Source: Tolypocladium sp. Sup5 PDA-1 (Eukaryota > Ascomycota > Sordariomycetes > Hypocreales > Ophiocordycipitaceae). Taken from it: DNA of 64,000 nt. How positions within the stretch are numbered: position 1 is the stretch's first letter; each line of letters begins with the position of its first letter. The stretch spans positions 335,507-399,506 of the forward strand of contig JPHH03000029.1 in the NCBI GenBank assembly GCA_000750105.3, in the 5' to 3' direction. The notes beneath the pieces are model-generated. The model was not told where the DNA came from. It was given only the letters and a program-made list of their open reading frames with translations, and did not search any database. The position numbers were made by a program, and so were the translations under genes. Positions 1 to 11,994 of the stretch are shown piece after piece.

Positions 1-3000
1 CGGCTCAGCACGGCTACTGGCTGAGGCGGCCACTGCTGGAGGAGCGATGGCCGCCCGCCGGCTGTTGCGTGGGGGTGGGCGGAGGGGAGCTCGTACTCGC
101 AAGCATCTTCTCGGGGGGGTCTGTGAGACGGTCATCTGTTAGCCTTGCAAAGCCTCAGGACGGCTTCGAGTCCTCCTTATTCCATAGGTATGTTCTGCGA
201 GGAGCCTTACGGAACGTGTCCACCTCGTGCGCCTCGTGGACGCGGGGTCCTTTTTGCCCTTCAGCCATTGCCGCTGTCGAATTTGCGTTGGACCGCGGGG
301 CAGCTTTCAGTTTTGCAGGCGCTCAGTTGCTGCTGCGAGCAGTGCGGGGTAGCTATTTTCGGCGGGCTGTTACTGGCGCTGTGACGTTGCGACGGAGCGA
401 TCTGGTGTTAGTCGCGAGCGAGCTCTGGTCCCAAGGTCTCGATTCCGGTTCGAGCAGAGTAAGGTATAGGCGGAGGGGAAAGAATGGAGAGAGGGGAGAG
501 AATTCGACGACGAAGTTGAGGGAGAGGAAGGAAGGGTGCAACGTGAAAGGGGGGGACCGCGATTCTTTATATTTGGTGGAGGCGTCGCGACTGCTTCTTG
601 TGGTCATGTAACTGCTGGGGAAGCTAATGTGGTAACCAGGGAAGGTACCGTCCAGTTAGTCGTCGCTGTTTGAGGCGTCCGCAGCTGCTTTGGGCGCAGG
701 TGCATCCGCAGGCGCAGGCGCAGGTGGCATCCACGGGCAGCCGGTGCTACCTCAACGTGTGGACTACCTCAGGCAGTCGCTACCTTACATTGGTACCTGT
801 ACCGGGCAGCCGGGGTGGGGAAGGTACCCTCTTCCATGCCGCCGGCGCTATCACCATCGCGGGTCTCATCCTTTTCCCCGAGGCCTTTGTCCTCCATCCA
901 TGTTAGCCACGGGTACTAATCTACTCGTGCGTAGTTTTCAGACGAGGGCAGAGAAGAGCAACGCGCGGAAGACCGGACCTCTTAGCCTCCAGTCCTCCTT
1001 TCCCGGGTCCCCCTGCATTGGTCGAGGGGAGGGAAAGCACGGCCTTGGATCCCGGGAGAAGGGACACGGCTCGGTTACCATTTCGATGTCGCGTGCGCAA
1101 CACCGGCCCGTCCAGGTGCAAGTCGTGATCAGACGATACAGCCTCTGATGTTTGTGCTTCGGCAGAGCCCGCTCCCTCAACTCGATTCACACGTGTATGT
1201 ACTCGTACTCCGTCATTGCGCGACCTGGAGCAAATTTGCCCGCCAATTTGTTTGCGAGCCCTCTTTGTTCTCGAACTCGCGTATGTACTCCTACATATGC
1301 ACGCCGTTCCCTTGCAGCAGGGTCCAGCATTACAGGCCGCTCAAGGACCAACACGCATCCAGGGCGCCGCCTCGGATTCGTGTCAACCCAGACCAGGGGA
1401 CAGAGACTTCAAGACCCAACGTGGTCTGTCGGTCGGCTGTTGTTGTTGGTGGCATGCCGTCTCTTCCAGCCCTGTCCCAGCCCCAGCCCAGCCCGCTTCC
1501 CGCCAGCAACTACGAGTAATGGAGTTCACGCACAACCTCTCCACTCTGTTGTTGCATGCAACCAAACATCCTTCGTCGCCGTTACCCAGCAATTTTAACC
1601 AAGCTCCCTATTCGCCAGCCTCCATCTGCAGCTCGTTGCCAAAATGGCGTTTTTTATGGTCCCCCAGTGCCGTGTCTTTATGGTGGTACGAAGTAGTTAT
1701 GCGAAGCGCAACTCTGCCCCAAGTAGGTAAGAGAAAGGAGAAGACACCAAGCAGGGGCTAAATCGAAGGAAAAAGGCTCATGAGTGCAGATGCTCGGCCC
1801 CATCCACTCACCGTCTCTTGCCTTATTGGCGTGGAGCCTGGCATTGCACAACAGCAACAGTTGCAGATAGATTCCCCTTCCCCGTCCGTCTGCCCGCATG
1901 CATACAGCCTCAATGCAACAAGACGGGCTGCAAGCTCCGCGACAACCACCGAAGAGCTCTGGGACAGACATCCATATCCGTGGACCCTCGTGTACGCTGC
2001 CGGCCGTCGGTGCATGTAGATGTACGAAGCACCTGGGGCCCGGTGTGACCTCATCTTTGCTCATGGCGGCGCACTACGCACGCCCAGCCCGCGATGTATG
2101 TACCACCCCGACGGGAGCCGCATCGCCCATCTTCGATGCACTTCGTACTTGTGAGGTGGGAGCTGTCGAACTGCTTCGGCTCTGAGGCTGCCCCTCCCCC
2201 TCCATCTCCGCATTCTATGCTTGTCACTGGGCCCGGCCCCCCAGCAATCGAACAATCTAGCTCCCTCTTGGCCTCGTCCAGAGACATGCACGCTTTGGTC
2301 TCCTGCCTGCACTTTCAATGTGTCCTCAACGCCCTTTGATTGGTGTTGACGGCCAGCTCATGGCATTATCACAGCGATCGAGACCTCCGGAGAGCGGCCC
2401 CGTCCAACAGAGAGCCCTTGAATGTTTTACTGTAACCGCTGCTTGTGCATATTTCATTACAGCGCGCCGCTTGCGGCATCGCGGTTGGCCATCTTTGGCC
2501 TCATGACCTGGCCCGACGCCACTGGTGGGAGTCGCTGCTTGGTCCCGACGCCGATGGAGGGCGACCAAACCTTCTTTTTCTCCCATCGGCTGGAAGTGCC
2601 GGACACTCGTCCGGCTTCTGAGTGAATCATTAAGCGTTCTCGGTAGTTGGCATATGAGGACTTACAAATTGGGCTTCTCAGATAGGGCTCCTGCCGCAGC
2701 CGCAACCATGCAACCCCTTGCGCCAACCTCCAGGTGTTTCAGCTTGGCCCTCAGACAGATGAGGCAACGTGAAGGTATCACGATGGATATTTCTCGCCCA
2801 TATTCCAGCTCCAGCTGCCAGGCGTGTTGGAGCGTCCTTTCGTCCTCTCGTCCGGAACAGGGTCTAGGGTGGTATCCGAGCCCCACCAATGGCCACGCTT
2901 CAACGGCACCCATCGACTTCATCCTTACCTCCAATCCAGTCTCTCGCAGGTGTCTGCTGTATACTCTTCGGTTCAATTTTACAGATCAATGCGCTTTGCC

Positions 3001-3810
3001 GTTGGCTTACTCAACCGCGACTTCCGGAGACCTGTTGTTGGCTACACAAAATGGCGAGACATGCAGTTTGCCGACTCCCCTTCCCCGCCACAACAAGGCT
3101 CAGCCACTTCTTTAGGCTTCCTTTGTTGCACGACATACGGAAACAATGCTTAATCCCCTGGTTGGGCTCCATTAACCTCTCGCAGCTTTCCTTGCTTGCT
3201 CTTCCTGCCATGTGTTTCCTCCAACTCTCAACCCTTGGCCACTTAATGAGATCACCGGAGCCGGCTACGCCTGCCCCAGCAACAACATGTGTATGGCCAC
3301 GGGCAGCAAGTCGGCAAGCCAGACACGCCGCCAGCTGCACGAATCCAGACCGTCTTTGGCAACAGTTCGGCCCCATGGCAGGGGTCATACAAATCGACGG
3401 CGCACCGGCCATCGGGTCCCAGCCGCGAGCCCCTGGGGACACATGAACTCCCTGGAGAGTGAAGCTTGTCTTGAAGGAGTATTATCCAATGGACCTGGCG
3501 ACATAACGCATCTCTCCAAGCTATAGGTTTTCTGGAAGCGCATGCCGGATCGACAGTGAAATTCGAACATCATCAGTTAGAGCCTTGCACAGCTTGACAA
3601 GCCTGGATCGATGGGAACGCCCTTTCACAGCCAAGAGAAGGCCGAAATATGTTCAAATTCGACTCAATGTCAAGTATAAAAACTCGGAAACTTCCCGTAA
3701 GGACATAACCAATAAAACTGTTGGCGCTCAAGGGTCCCCAAACACGACGACCCCGACTTGCACACCTGTAGACGTGACATTCTGGCAGCCGTCATCTATG
3801 CAGCTTGCCA
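1..3810. other. gene-free tract at left edge
   Basis: I see no supportable gene in these 3.8 kb. Many overlapping open frames of 60-196 codons occur on both strands, but none shows a recognisable domain, convincing exon structure or codon preference. The composition is moderately GC-rich and pyrimidine-rich in places. One copy of the dispersed nonamer TACGAAGTA lies at 1687-1695. The tract could hold long UTRs or promoter sequence of a gene outside the window, or non-coding RNA; nothing in the sequence decides this. Confidence 0.5.
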
Positions 3811-5385
3811 TTACTTCTTCTTGTCCGTTGCAATAATCTGCTCGCACCTCGTGACGGCCTTATCGAAAAGATCGGGCTCTGGCGTTGGCACGTTCTCATA
3901 ACGATAGTTATAGTGCCGTTTTGGAAGCGTGCGAGCTTGTGGGATCACGCCTGTCGACGGTGTGTTTGCGAAGGAGAGGGATTCGACACAAGACAGGCAA
4001 GGAAGCACGAGGATCTTTTATATTTGTAATTACAGGTCTGTGAATAACTTTCACCATGGTCGTTTGTGAGTCTTGGCCCTACGATGAAGGGTTGTCGGGA
4101 TGGAGGAAGAATGGCCAGTAGTGCTTCACGAACGGGCTTTGAGCCAGCACATCACTGCCGACAAAGAGCACACACACGCTGTCTAGATCGATGCAGGGGA
4201 AATTTTCAGTTGAAAGCCAGGTAAGGTGTCCTGTGCTCGTCAAAGCTGAGCTAAATTGGATCCTGAATGTAGGATGAGAAGGTTTCGCCTTCAAACGCCA
4301 CTGCGAGACTCTGCAAGTGTGGCATGGACAGATTCGAATTCGACTTTAATTCCAATTATGAAGACTGCAATTTAAGTTCTTAAAGAATAACCTGCGGGAA
4401 CAAGTCCTCAACCCTGGTGTTCATGTCACCGACTATGCAAACGAGCAGACGTGCCAGTTGAATAAGCCCAAGAGCCTGCTTCCCCTTGTCATGGGTTTGT
4501 GCCTCTATTGCCTGCCGACGGCGACTCCTTCAACGGCTCCCTTGACGACTCCATGGTGTAATACCAGAGAAACTTTGGGATGGAGCAATATCGGCCACAA
4601 CGGCTGCAGTTCCGCCCCGGTGGACGCACGGTAGGCGCGTCGGTGCAGTTGGGGTTTGTGCACTTCCAGCCAAGGAACGTCCTAACCAGTGGCATCGCAA
4701 GGTCCTTGGGGGCGCAGATATAGGCGGATAATGTGAGAGACGCTTATGCGGGTTAGCAAGCTGTCCCTGTCAGGGCTGATGAGGGAGGCCACGTACGGAT
4801 TTCTGCTTGGGGGCGCGAGGGCTGGGGGATGAACCCTGGCGACGATGTGTCTGCGTAGCATTCGCAGCAAGGAGGGAAAGGGAAGACGACACGCTTTATA
4901 GTTTTTAAAGATCTGTGAGTCAGTGAAATCAGCATCGCCAGTAATGATTTTGGTGTGACAGGCTGTGGTGATGGGCAAGAAGGCGCATCACTCGTCCAAG
5001 ACGGACCGAGAACTAAGCTCATCACTGTGGACAACCAGTGGCACAAACAAGTACTGGCGGAGCCGTTCGAAAACCATGTGTACAAGCAATGAACAGGACA
5101 CTCCCAGCAGAAGATTCTCAATCACGATATTCCCAGACATCACCATCCAGGAGAAGCACGTATGGAGATACGCCGTGTCACTGCCAGTCACTACGCCTAC
5201 AGCCTACATCCTTCTTTGCACCCCTCCTACGTCTCTTACTTACCATCTCCCTTCTGCAATTTGTCTAAATGGGACCAGGCCTCCGACGCCGACATACCTG
5301 AAGTCGGCTACCTCCACCATGGCCTTCTTGCACTTGGCCTCATCGCACCGCCAGCACACAAAGGTGGTCTCGATAGACATCGTCG
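3811..5385 (-). other. possible small Cys-rich gene or gene relic
   Basis: I cannot name this locus. Two stretches on the minus strand look protein-like. From an ATG at 5385 a frame reads a Cys cluster (CWRC, six residues further KCKK) and reaches a good donor, GTATGT, at 5297. At about 4675-4560 a frame reads WKC-x4-C, then CSRCGRYC, a spacing that suggests zinc binding. Short frames at 4079-4294 and 3811-4008 (ending in KKK and a stop) could be further exons. I could not join these into one phase-consistent CDS, so this may be a decayed gene, a small multi-exon gene, or chance. The Cys clusters are seen; function and continuity are inference. Confidence 0.25.
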
Positions 5386-5478
5386 GCAGGTCGATTGAGT
5401 AGGTATCTACGGGATATGCGGTGTTGTACGAACTACCGATTATGAGGTTCGTGGAACCAGGCTGTGCAAGTTTGATGA

Positions 5479-5518
5479 CTGATGTGTTGATGGCTGATGT
5501 GTTGATGGCTGATGTGTT
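5479..5518. repeat. 15-bp tandem repeat, about 2.7 copies
   Basis: The unit CTGATGTGTTGATGG starts at 5479 and 5494, with a partial third copy from 5509. On the minus strand it reads as a repeated short peptide (NTSAI) just upstream of the ATG at 5385. It is a simple minisatellite with no associated element. Confidence 0.8.
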
Positions 5519-5853
5519 CAACTATGACGAGGTATTCTCTGGACGCTTGAGAGATTGCGACAATGCACTGCTGACTGGTTTATAATGAGGCTCGAGACTC
5601 GGGGAGCATAGCATCGTGCTATAGTTTTCACTGGTGGTCCGTGACGTTGATGGTGAGGGACAGTTGAGGAACATCGGGCTGCGGTGAGACATTGCAGACC
5701 GTGAAGGAAGCCCAGCAGGCCATCACAGACGGACCAGAGCCAAGTCATCACTGTTCATGATAGCCGAGACACTGGGCAAATCGATTTGAGAGGATATTTG
5801 GACACCAAGAACGCCGCGAACCCCGCCGGCCAAGCCCGGCACCATGTCTGCAA

Positions 5854-7027
5854 TTACATGTCCATGCTCATCAGGTACATCTCAAAGATGCGCATAAACT
5901 TGGCCACAAACGCCTCAAGATGGAAAATGACCTTGGTTCCCGTCTTGATCCTGTGCTCGTAAAAGGCGGACCACTGGATCACCTCGCCCTTCAGCCCATC
6001 GTCGATCAGTGCCAGCAGCTTGAACGTCAGGGTCTTCAGGATCGTCGTCGGGGGGATGCAGTGAGTGAGGAGGTCGTAGAGCTTTGATCGGACCTGCAAG
6101 ATCCTTGCCGGCGTGTGCTCGTCCATTATTTCTTTTGCGATTTGGCCAATCAGTGCCTCCCAGTCCGCGGGTGGGACGGGCGTGCTCTCTGTGACCTTCT
6201 CACTGTAGGTTGACGTTAGCGAACAACACATCTAGTCATGCATCCTGGGGCTCCCTACTTTTGTGCGTGAACAGCCTCGTACATGAGAAGCGCCCTCCGC
6301 AGATTCCTTCCGCTCTCCACCGCTATTCGCTTGTGTAGGCCCTCGACGACCTCCCAGTTCTCCTTCTTTGCGGACTGTGCCAACACGTCGCATATTTGCT
6401 CGTGTGTCGGTGCCGCGACCCTGACCAACAGTGTTCTCGAGCGAATCGGCGCAATAATATTGGACGTCGAGTTGGCAAGAAGAATCAGCCGCAAGTTGGG
6501 CGAGTACTTTTCCATTGTCCGACGCAGCGCCGCCTGCGCATCTCGCGAAAGCTGGTCCGCCTCGTTGATCACGACGACCTTGAACCGTTGCTTTGCTGAC
6601 TGGTCGACTTGCTGTGTTTGTGCGACCTCCTTTAGAAGATCTTGTATGACTACCCTGTCGTAGTTTCCCACATCGGAGGGGGTGATTTCGAGATGGTAGA
6701 CGGAGGCGACAATGTTGAACTCGAGCTTGCGGTTGCTGCTCGTCTGGAACACGCGAGCATCGATCTTGATCTTCTCGACGCCGGGTCCGTAGAGCTCCTT
6801 CAATGTTGCCACTACCCTCGTCTTCTTTCCGGCGCCGGAGGGTCCGTAGACGAGGAGATGGGGGAAGTCGCCGCTTTGCGCCTGGGCACGCAGCATCAGC
6901 TCCGTCCGTCCACGGTCCACGTTGAGAAGAGACGACTTACCAGCGATTGGAGCCGCTCTGATAGTTCATGGTGGTAGGTCAAGGCCTCTAGAGACCGCGG
7001 GCGATGCTTGTCGACAATGAGGGCCAT
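5854..7027 (-). CDS. rfc5: Replication factor C small subunit, yeast Rfc5 / human RFC3 type
   Basis: A subunit of the pentameric RFC clamp loader that opens PCNA at primer-template junctions in the nucleus. Three minus-strand exons, 7027-6941, 6881-6259 and 6202-5854, join in phase to 352 codons, the normal family length (about 350). Exon 1 begins MALIVDKHRPRSL, the usual start for this subunit. The Walker A variant GPSGAGKKT lies at residues 42-50; GKKT instead of GKTT is characteristic of Rfc5. The Walker-B position reads NEAD instead of DEAD (about residue 134), also typical of this ATPase-poor subunit. The sensor region has PIRSR. Introns are 59 and 56 nt. It lies 391 bp from the stop of the uL16m gene and on the same strand, and about 1.6 kb from rfc1. 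An ACGCGT box sits 60 bp upstream of the start. Identification is secure; numbering differs between yeast (Rfc5) and human (RFC3). Confidence 0.96.
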
Positions 7028-7418
7028 GTTTGCGATTGTGAGGCGACTGGAGGAAGAAGAGGCTGCCGCTTTTTCGTGCTGGGAAGACGCGTTGGCGCGC
7101 GTTAAGTGATGAGCGAGGTGGGATGATGGCTGGAGGTACGTACCGGTGGCCCGTGCACTTCACCCAACTTCAACGGCCTCAATTCCACTGTACGAAGTAT
7201 TAATACGAAGTACGGAGAACGGACTACGAAGTCTTTCGTCTCAACCTGATGATTGGACCGATGTAAAGACAAGAGATTAGGGAAATGTACATTTATTCTG
7301 CGCAAGGTAGGTATTTGCTTCTTGGATGGCTCAAGAGGCTCCTATCCACAGGTATATAGTACACGCCTCGGCCCCGATATGGTGGTACAACGACGATCTG
7401 GTCTCATCTATGCTAAAG
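7028..7418 (-). promoter_or_regulatory. rfc5 upstream region with an MCB-like ACGCGT box
   Basis: This 391-bp interval separates the rfc5 start from the stop of the uL16m gene. ACGCGT at 7087-7092, 60 bp before the ATG, matches the MluI cell-cycle box bound by MBF upstream of S-phase genes in yeasts. Two copies of TACGAAGTA (7191-7199, 7204-7212) and related TACGGAGA follow further upstream. Regulation by MBF is inferred from the motif and the target's function; it is not shown. Confidence 0.5.
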
Positions 7419-8296
7419 TCATGGCGAGCGCGATGCTTCGGATGTGCTCCCCGCCTCCGTGACAGGCGTTGGCGAAGACGCCTCTAGCAACTCCACAGGC
7501 GTAATCTGCCTCCGCGGTCTCTTCAAGTCCTCCAGCGTGATGCCATCCAGCTTGGTAATGCCAACGACCGGAGGATCCCCCTTCTTCACAAACTCCCACT
7601 GGCCTGTGTATTGTCAGTATGAGCTAACCTCGTTGCTTGGTCTGAAGGCATCAACTGACCTGGCAACTTGTTTCCGGCCAGACGGAATGCATCCCGCACG
7701 ATTTGCTCGTGGATCCGCCCCTTGATTTCGAAGAGTACCTGGCTCACGGCCATTCTCGTCGCCCAATGATCGAAAGAACCTTTACCCTTGCCCATTCGCA
7801 TCTACCACTCGTCAGTTCCTGGCATCCTTGGTCTCCGGTGTGCAATGCAGGGGGGGCGCCGTACCTCGTTGCCGCTCACGTACACACCGACGTTGCAGTT
7901 TTTCCGCTTGTAGATTCGGTATTTCTCTCCTCGAAGCCGCACCTTGATCGTATCCTGGGCCATCTTCAGCTGCTTGGCGCTGATTCTTCGGTGGTGATCA
8001 ATCATGCGCAGGCCGTAGTCGCCCCAAATCACCGTCGTTCCCTTTGTCGAGCCTCCCGTCGCCACTCGCGGACGGCCCTTGGCCATCTTCTTCTTGCGGT
8101 TCAGACTCGGCTCCAGCCAGGTGCCCATGACGGGGGCTGTGGTAGAGAAGGCTCGGACATTCTGTAGTCGTCGTGCGATATCGAGCGTTTTCGATTGCCG
8201 TTGCAGTGGTGCTCTGAGCTGTCGCAGAGGCGACGAGTTGCATATCCTCAGCCCTTGGAAGGCATTGAGCAATGTCGATGTGCTGGCGGGCTTCAT
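7419..8296 (-). CDS. mrpl16: Mitochondrial ribosomal protein L16 (uL16m)
   Basis: A large-subunit protein of the mitoribosome, the counterpart of bacterial L16, located near the A-site and 5S-equivalent region. Exons 8296-7865, 7801-7660 and 7603-7419 join to 252 codons. Residues 1 to about 55 are Arg/Ser/Ala/Leu-rich, with few acids and ending near FSTTAPVMG, consistent with a mitochondrial presequence. The L16 core follows: LNRKKKMAKGRP, then GDYGLRM, then the family hallmark RMGKGKGSFDHWATRM across exon 2, and a C-terminal extension typical of fungal copies. Introns are 63 and 56 nt with GTACGG and GTCAGT donors. It is transcribed divergently from rfc1, sharing a 344-bp intergenic region. 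Confidence 0.95.
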
Positions 8297-8640
8297 TATG
8301 TTGGCTTGTTGCTTATCGAAGCTACATTGAAACCACGGAGCTCCAGAAAATCTGCCCCGGATGGCATCGCTGCCAGTAGAAAATGCGGCCTAAAATTTCA
8401 GGCGCACAGGCTGCACCAATTAAGCCCAAGTCACGGACCTCGCGTCAGCTTCGCGTCCGGCAGCGGGTCCGCCGTGCACGTCACCCGACAATTTCCAGGC
8501 TCCTGCTGCGTCGCTTCGCTCGCAACGACAGCTCCTTGCTCCAGGCAGCACGGCCCAATGGTGATAAAAAGGCATCCCGTGCCCTGTCAGTGAGCCAACA
8601 TCACCACCTGCGTTTTGAGAAGCACCTTGTGCTCGACAAG
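8297..8640. promoter_or_regulatory. shared divergent promoter of mrpl16 and rfc1
   Basis: The 344 bp between the two ATGs must carry both promoters. It contains a CCAAT-type sequence near 8415 and two TCGCGTC motifs (8440-8446 and 8451-8457) that carry the CGCG core of an MCB site, on the rfc1 side. No TATA box is obvious. Site function is inferred. Confidence 0.5.
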
Positions 8641-11600
8641 ATGCCTGATATTCGGTCGTTCTTTGCACCCAAGGGTGGTGCAGCCCCCAAGCCCACCCCG
8701 GCCAAGAGTGCAGAGCCGACCAAGACCAAGCGGACGAGTACGCTTTACCAATCCAATCAACCCGGGACCCTGCTAACCAGCCACAGAGGGCCGCAAGGTT
8801 GTAGAAGATAGCGGAGATGATGAAGAAGCATTCGAGTACGTTTTATCAGCGACCCTGATGCAATCAATCATACGTCGTTCTGACCTCCAGCAGACAAGCA
8901 AAGCCAGCGCCCAAGGCAGCACCGAAGAAGAAGCAAGCGTATGCCATTGGCACCCCCAAGATGTGGACGGGTATATCTGACTGTTCAATAGGAACTCGGA
9001 CCCAAAGGGCGTAGCGATATCTGCCGACGACTACTTTGCGTCAGCAAAGGACAGCAAGTCAATCAAGGACGCCACGCCCAAGAAGGCGGAAACCAAGGCT
9101 CCAGTCAAAGAAGAAGTTCCCGTGCGCTCCAGCCCGCGGACTAAGCAATCTGCACCCAAGGCACCAGCTCCAGTTCAGAACGGCACCCCCTCCAAGAAGA
9201 AGCCAATGTCGTCGTATAAGCAGCACAAGGCCGATGACGACGACGATGCGTACATGGAGGATGCGGACGAGGACGGAGACGACATACATGCAGCCAACAT
9301 GAAAGGACGGAGTAAGCGCAAGAACGACGAGTACGTCGACGAAGAATCCGAGGACGAATTGCTTCCAAAACCCAAACGGATTGCTCCCCGAGGCCGCCCT
9401 TCCACTGCGAGCAAAGCCAACGATGAGCAGGCGAAGAGTGAGAAGACTGCATCTGCTGGCAAGAAGCGAAAGTCTCCGGCACAAGAATCAGACGAGGAAG
9501 AGGAAGAGGACCTTCCACGGAAGAAGCCCGCTGCGGCGAAACCACGGGCGCCGAGGACGAAGAAAGCGGACGAGCCCGAGGATGCCCAGATTCAGGATAT
9601 CCTCGACAGTGTGGTAACAGTTCGCCCTCCGACCCCTCCCCCGAAGGACCCAAACGCAAAGTTTGACTGGAGGAAGGCTGCCGCCGGCGGAGGCAATGCA
9701 ACAGCTCAGCCCATGGCGTCGGCGGACATACCGGACGGGCAGGAGGAGTGTCTCAGCGGACTTTCTTTCGTTTTCACTGGTGTTTTGCAGACCATCGGAC
9801 GTGATGAAGGGCAAGCGCTTGTCAAGCGATATGGTGGCAAGGTCACTGGCCAGCCAAGCAGCAAGACGAGCTTTGTCGTCCTCGGAGACGACGCTGGGCC
9901 CAGCAAACTGGCAAAGATCAAGTCGCATGGCATCAAGACCATCGACGAAAATGGACTCTTCGACCTCATTCGCAAGCTCCCTGCCTATGGTGGATCCGGA
10001 AAGGGCGCCCAGAAGGCACAGGAGAAAAAAAAGGCCGAGGAAGACAAGGTGAAGCAGCAAGTGGCAGAGATGGAGGCAGAAGAGAAGGCAAAGAAGGCCG
10101 AAGCAGCAAAGGCAGCCAAGAAAGCCGCGGCCTCTCGAGGCGCCAGCGCAGCTGCACCAGCGCAGCCTGCGCAAGCACCCGCCCTGCTGCTGACGTCGAA
10201 GTATGCGCCCACACAACTGAGCCACATCTGCGGCAACAAGGCCCAAGTTGAGAAGATCCAGACATGGCTCAGGAATTGGCCGAAATCGAAAAAGTACAAC
10301 TTCCAGCGACGCGGGGCAGACGGTACAGGCGGCGAACGAGCCATCATCGTATCCGGTCCTCCAGGCATTGGCAAAACCACGGCCGCTCATTTGGCGGCCA
10401 AGCTGGAGGGCTATGACATTTTGGAGAGCAACGCCAGTGACACTAGAAGCAAGAGACTCGTCGAGGCCGGCGTAAGCGACGTCATGAACAACACTTCGCT
10501 GCTGGGGTACTTTGCGGGTGACGGCAAGGCTGTGGATGCCTCAAGGAAGAAGCTTGTGCTCATCATGGACGAAGTTGACGGCATGTCTGCCGGCGATCGC
10601 GGTGGTGTCGGAGCATTGGCCAAGTTCTGCAGGAAGACAGAGGTTCCTCTAATCCTCATTTGCAACGAACGCAAGCTGCCGAAGATGAAGCCATTCGACC
10701 ACGTCGCCTTCGACATCAGATTCAACCGGCCGACAGTTGACCAAGTCAGATCTCGAATCATGACCATCTGCCACAGGGAAGGCCTGAAGCTCCCCCCGCC
10801 TGTTGTCGACGCGCTCATTGAGGGTAGCAACAAAGACATTCGACAGATCATCAACATGATTTCAACAGCCAAGCTCGACCAGAGCAGCATGAATTTCGAC
10901 CAAGGCAAGGCGATGACGAAAGCTTGGGAAAAGCATGTTGTTCTCAAGCCCTGGGACATTTGCCAGAAGATGTTGGCTGGTGGTCTGTTTGCACCGGCCA
11001 GCAAGTCAACCCTGAACGACAAGATCGAACTGTACTTCAACGACCACGAATTCAGCTTCCTCATGATTCAGGAAAACTACCTGCGGACGAAGCCCATGGC
11101 ATTGAACGGCAAAGGGTACACGAAGCGAGAGGAGAACCTCAAGGCGCTAGAGCTGTTTGACCAAGCCGCGGAGAGCATCAGCGATGGCGATCTAGTAGAC
11201 CGCATGATCCACGGGCCGCAGCAACACTGGAGCTTGATGCCAACGCACGCCGTGTTTAGCACGGTTCGGCCAGCTAGCTTCATTGCTGGCCAGCTCATGG
11301 GATCCAACTTCACCTCTTGGCTCGGAAACTTTAGCAAAACTGGCAAGCTGGGCAGATACGTGCGAGAAATTCACTCTCACATGCGGCTCAAATCATCTGG
11401 CGATCACAACGAGATTCGTCAGCAGTACATGCCAGTTCTTTGGAACCAACTCGTCAATCGGCTGCAAAACGAGGGCACTGATGCTGTTCCTGATGTCATT
11501 GAGCTCATGGATAGCTACTTCCTCACCCGAGAAGACTTTGACGCCATCCAAGAGCTTGGTGTTGGACCAATGACCGACGAAAAGGTGCATATTGAGACGA

Positions 11601-11994
11601 AGGCCAAGGCCGCCTTTACGAGAACGTAAGTAATTGTGGATAGCCTTGCGCAAGGCCCCTGAACTAATTGACTTGCAGATACAACTCAATGAGCCACCCT
11701 CTGCCTTTCATGAAAGCGAGCAATGTTGTGGCACCGAAGATGCAAGCCAAAGAGGCGCCGGATCTGGAAGAAGCGATTGAGGAGGAAGACGAAGCAGACG
11801 TGGCCGAAGCGCCTGAGGTCGATGACGATGAAATTGACTTCAAGAAGGACAAGTACATCAAGCAGCCAAAGGCCAAGAAAGCCGGGAAGAAGGCAACGAA
11901 AACAGCCGCTGCGGATGAAGTTGAGGAAGATGACAAGCCCAAAGGACGTGGCAAGGCCAAATCAACCGCGGCAAAGGGAAAGGGGAAGAAATAA
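8641..11994 (+). CDS. rfc1: Replication factor C large subunit Rfc1
   Basis: The large subunit of the clamp loader, tethering the complex to DNA and PCNA. Five exons, 8641-8737, 8787-8835, 8891-8938, 8992-11625 and 11679-11994, give 1,047 codons. The N terminus MPDIRSFFAP resembles a PIP-box-like PCNA-binding motif. A long basic/acidic linker follows, then a BRCT domain at about residues 318-394 (GLSFVFTG through RKLP), an AAA+ module with Walker A GPPGIGKTT near 519 and Walker B LIMDEVDG near 586, and the Rfc1 C-terminal domain. The tail is rich in Lys/Glu with likely nuclear localisation signals. The last intron has a textbook CTAAT branch site. The acceptor of exon 3 could be 8891 or 8894 (CAGCAG), a one-codon ambiguity. 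Three short 5' exons followed by one long one is a common fungal layout. Confidence 0.96.

Noticed and set aside
2525..3446. Overlapping plus-strand frames of 196 and 185 codons
   Set aside because: Two frames overlap each other in different phases, have no domain and no consistent splice signals.
4965..5402. 145-codon plus-strand frame
   Set aside because: Opposes the Cys-rich minus-strand segments, is Thr/Ser/Pro-rich and has no recognisable domain.
5479..5518. Short regular repeat considered as a CRISPR-like array
   Set aside because: Head-to-tail minisatellite without spacers, in a eukaryotic genome.
9488..10390. 300-codon minus-strand frame rich in Leu and Cys
   Set aside because: Antisense to the Lys/Glu-rich linker of rfc1, which reads as Leu/Phe/Cys codons on the other strand.
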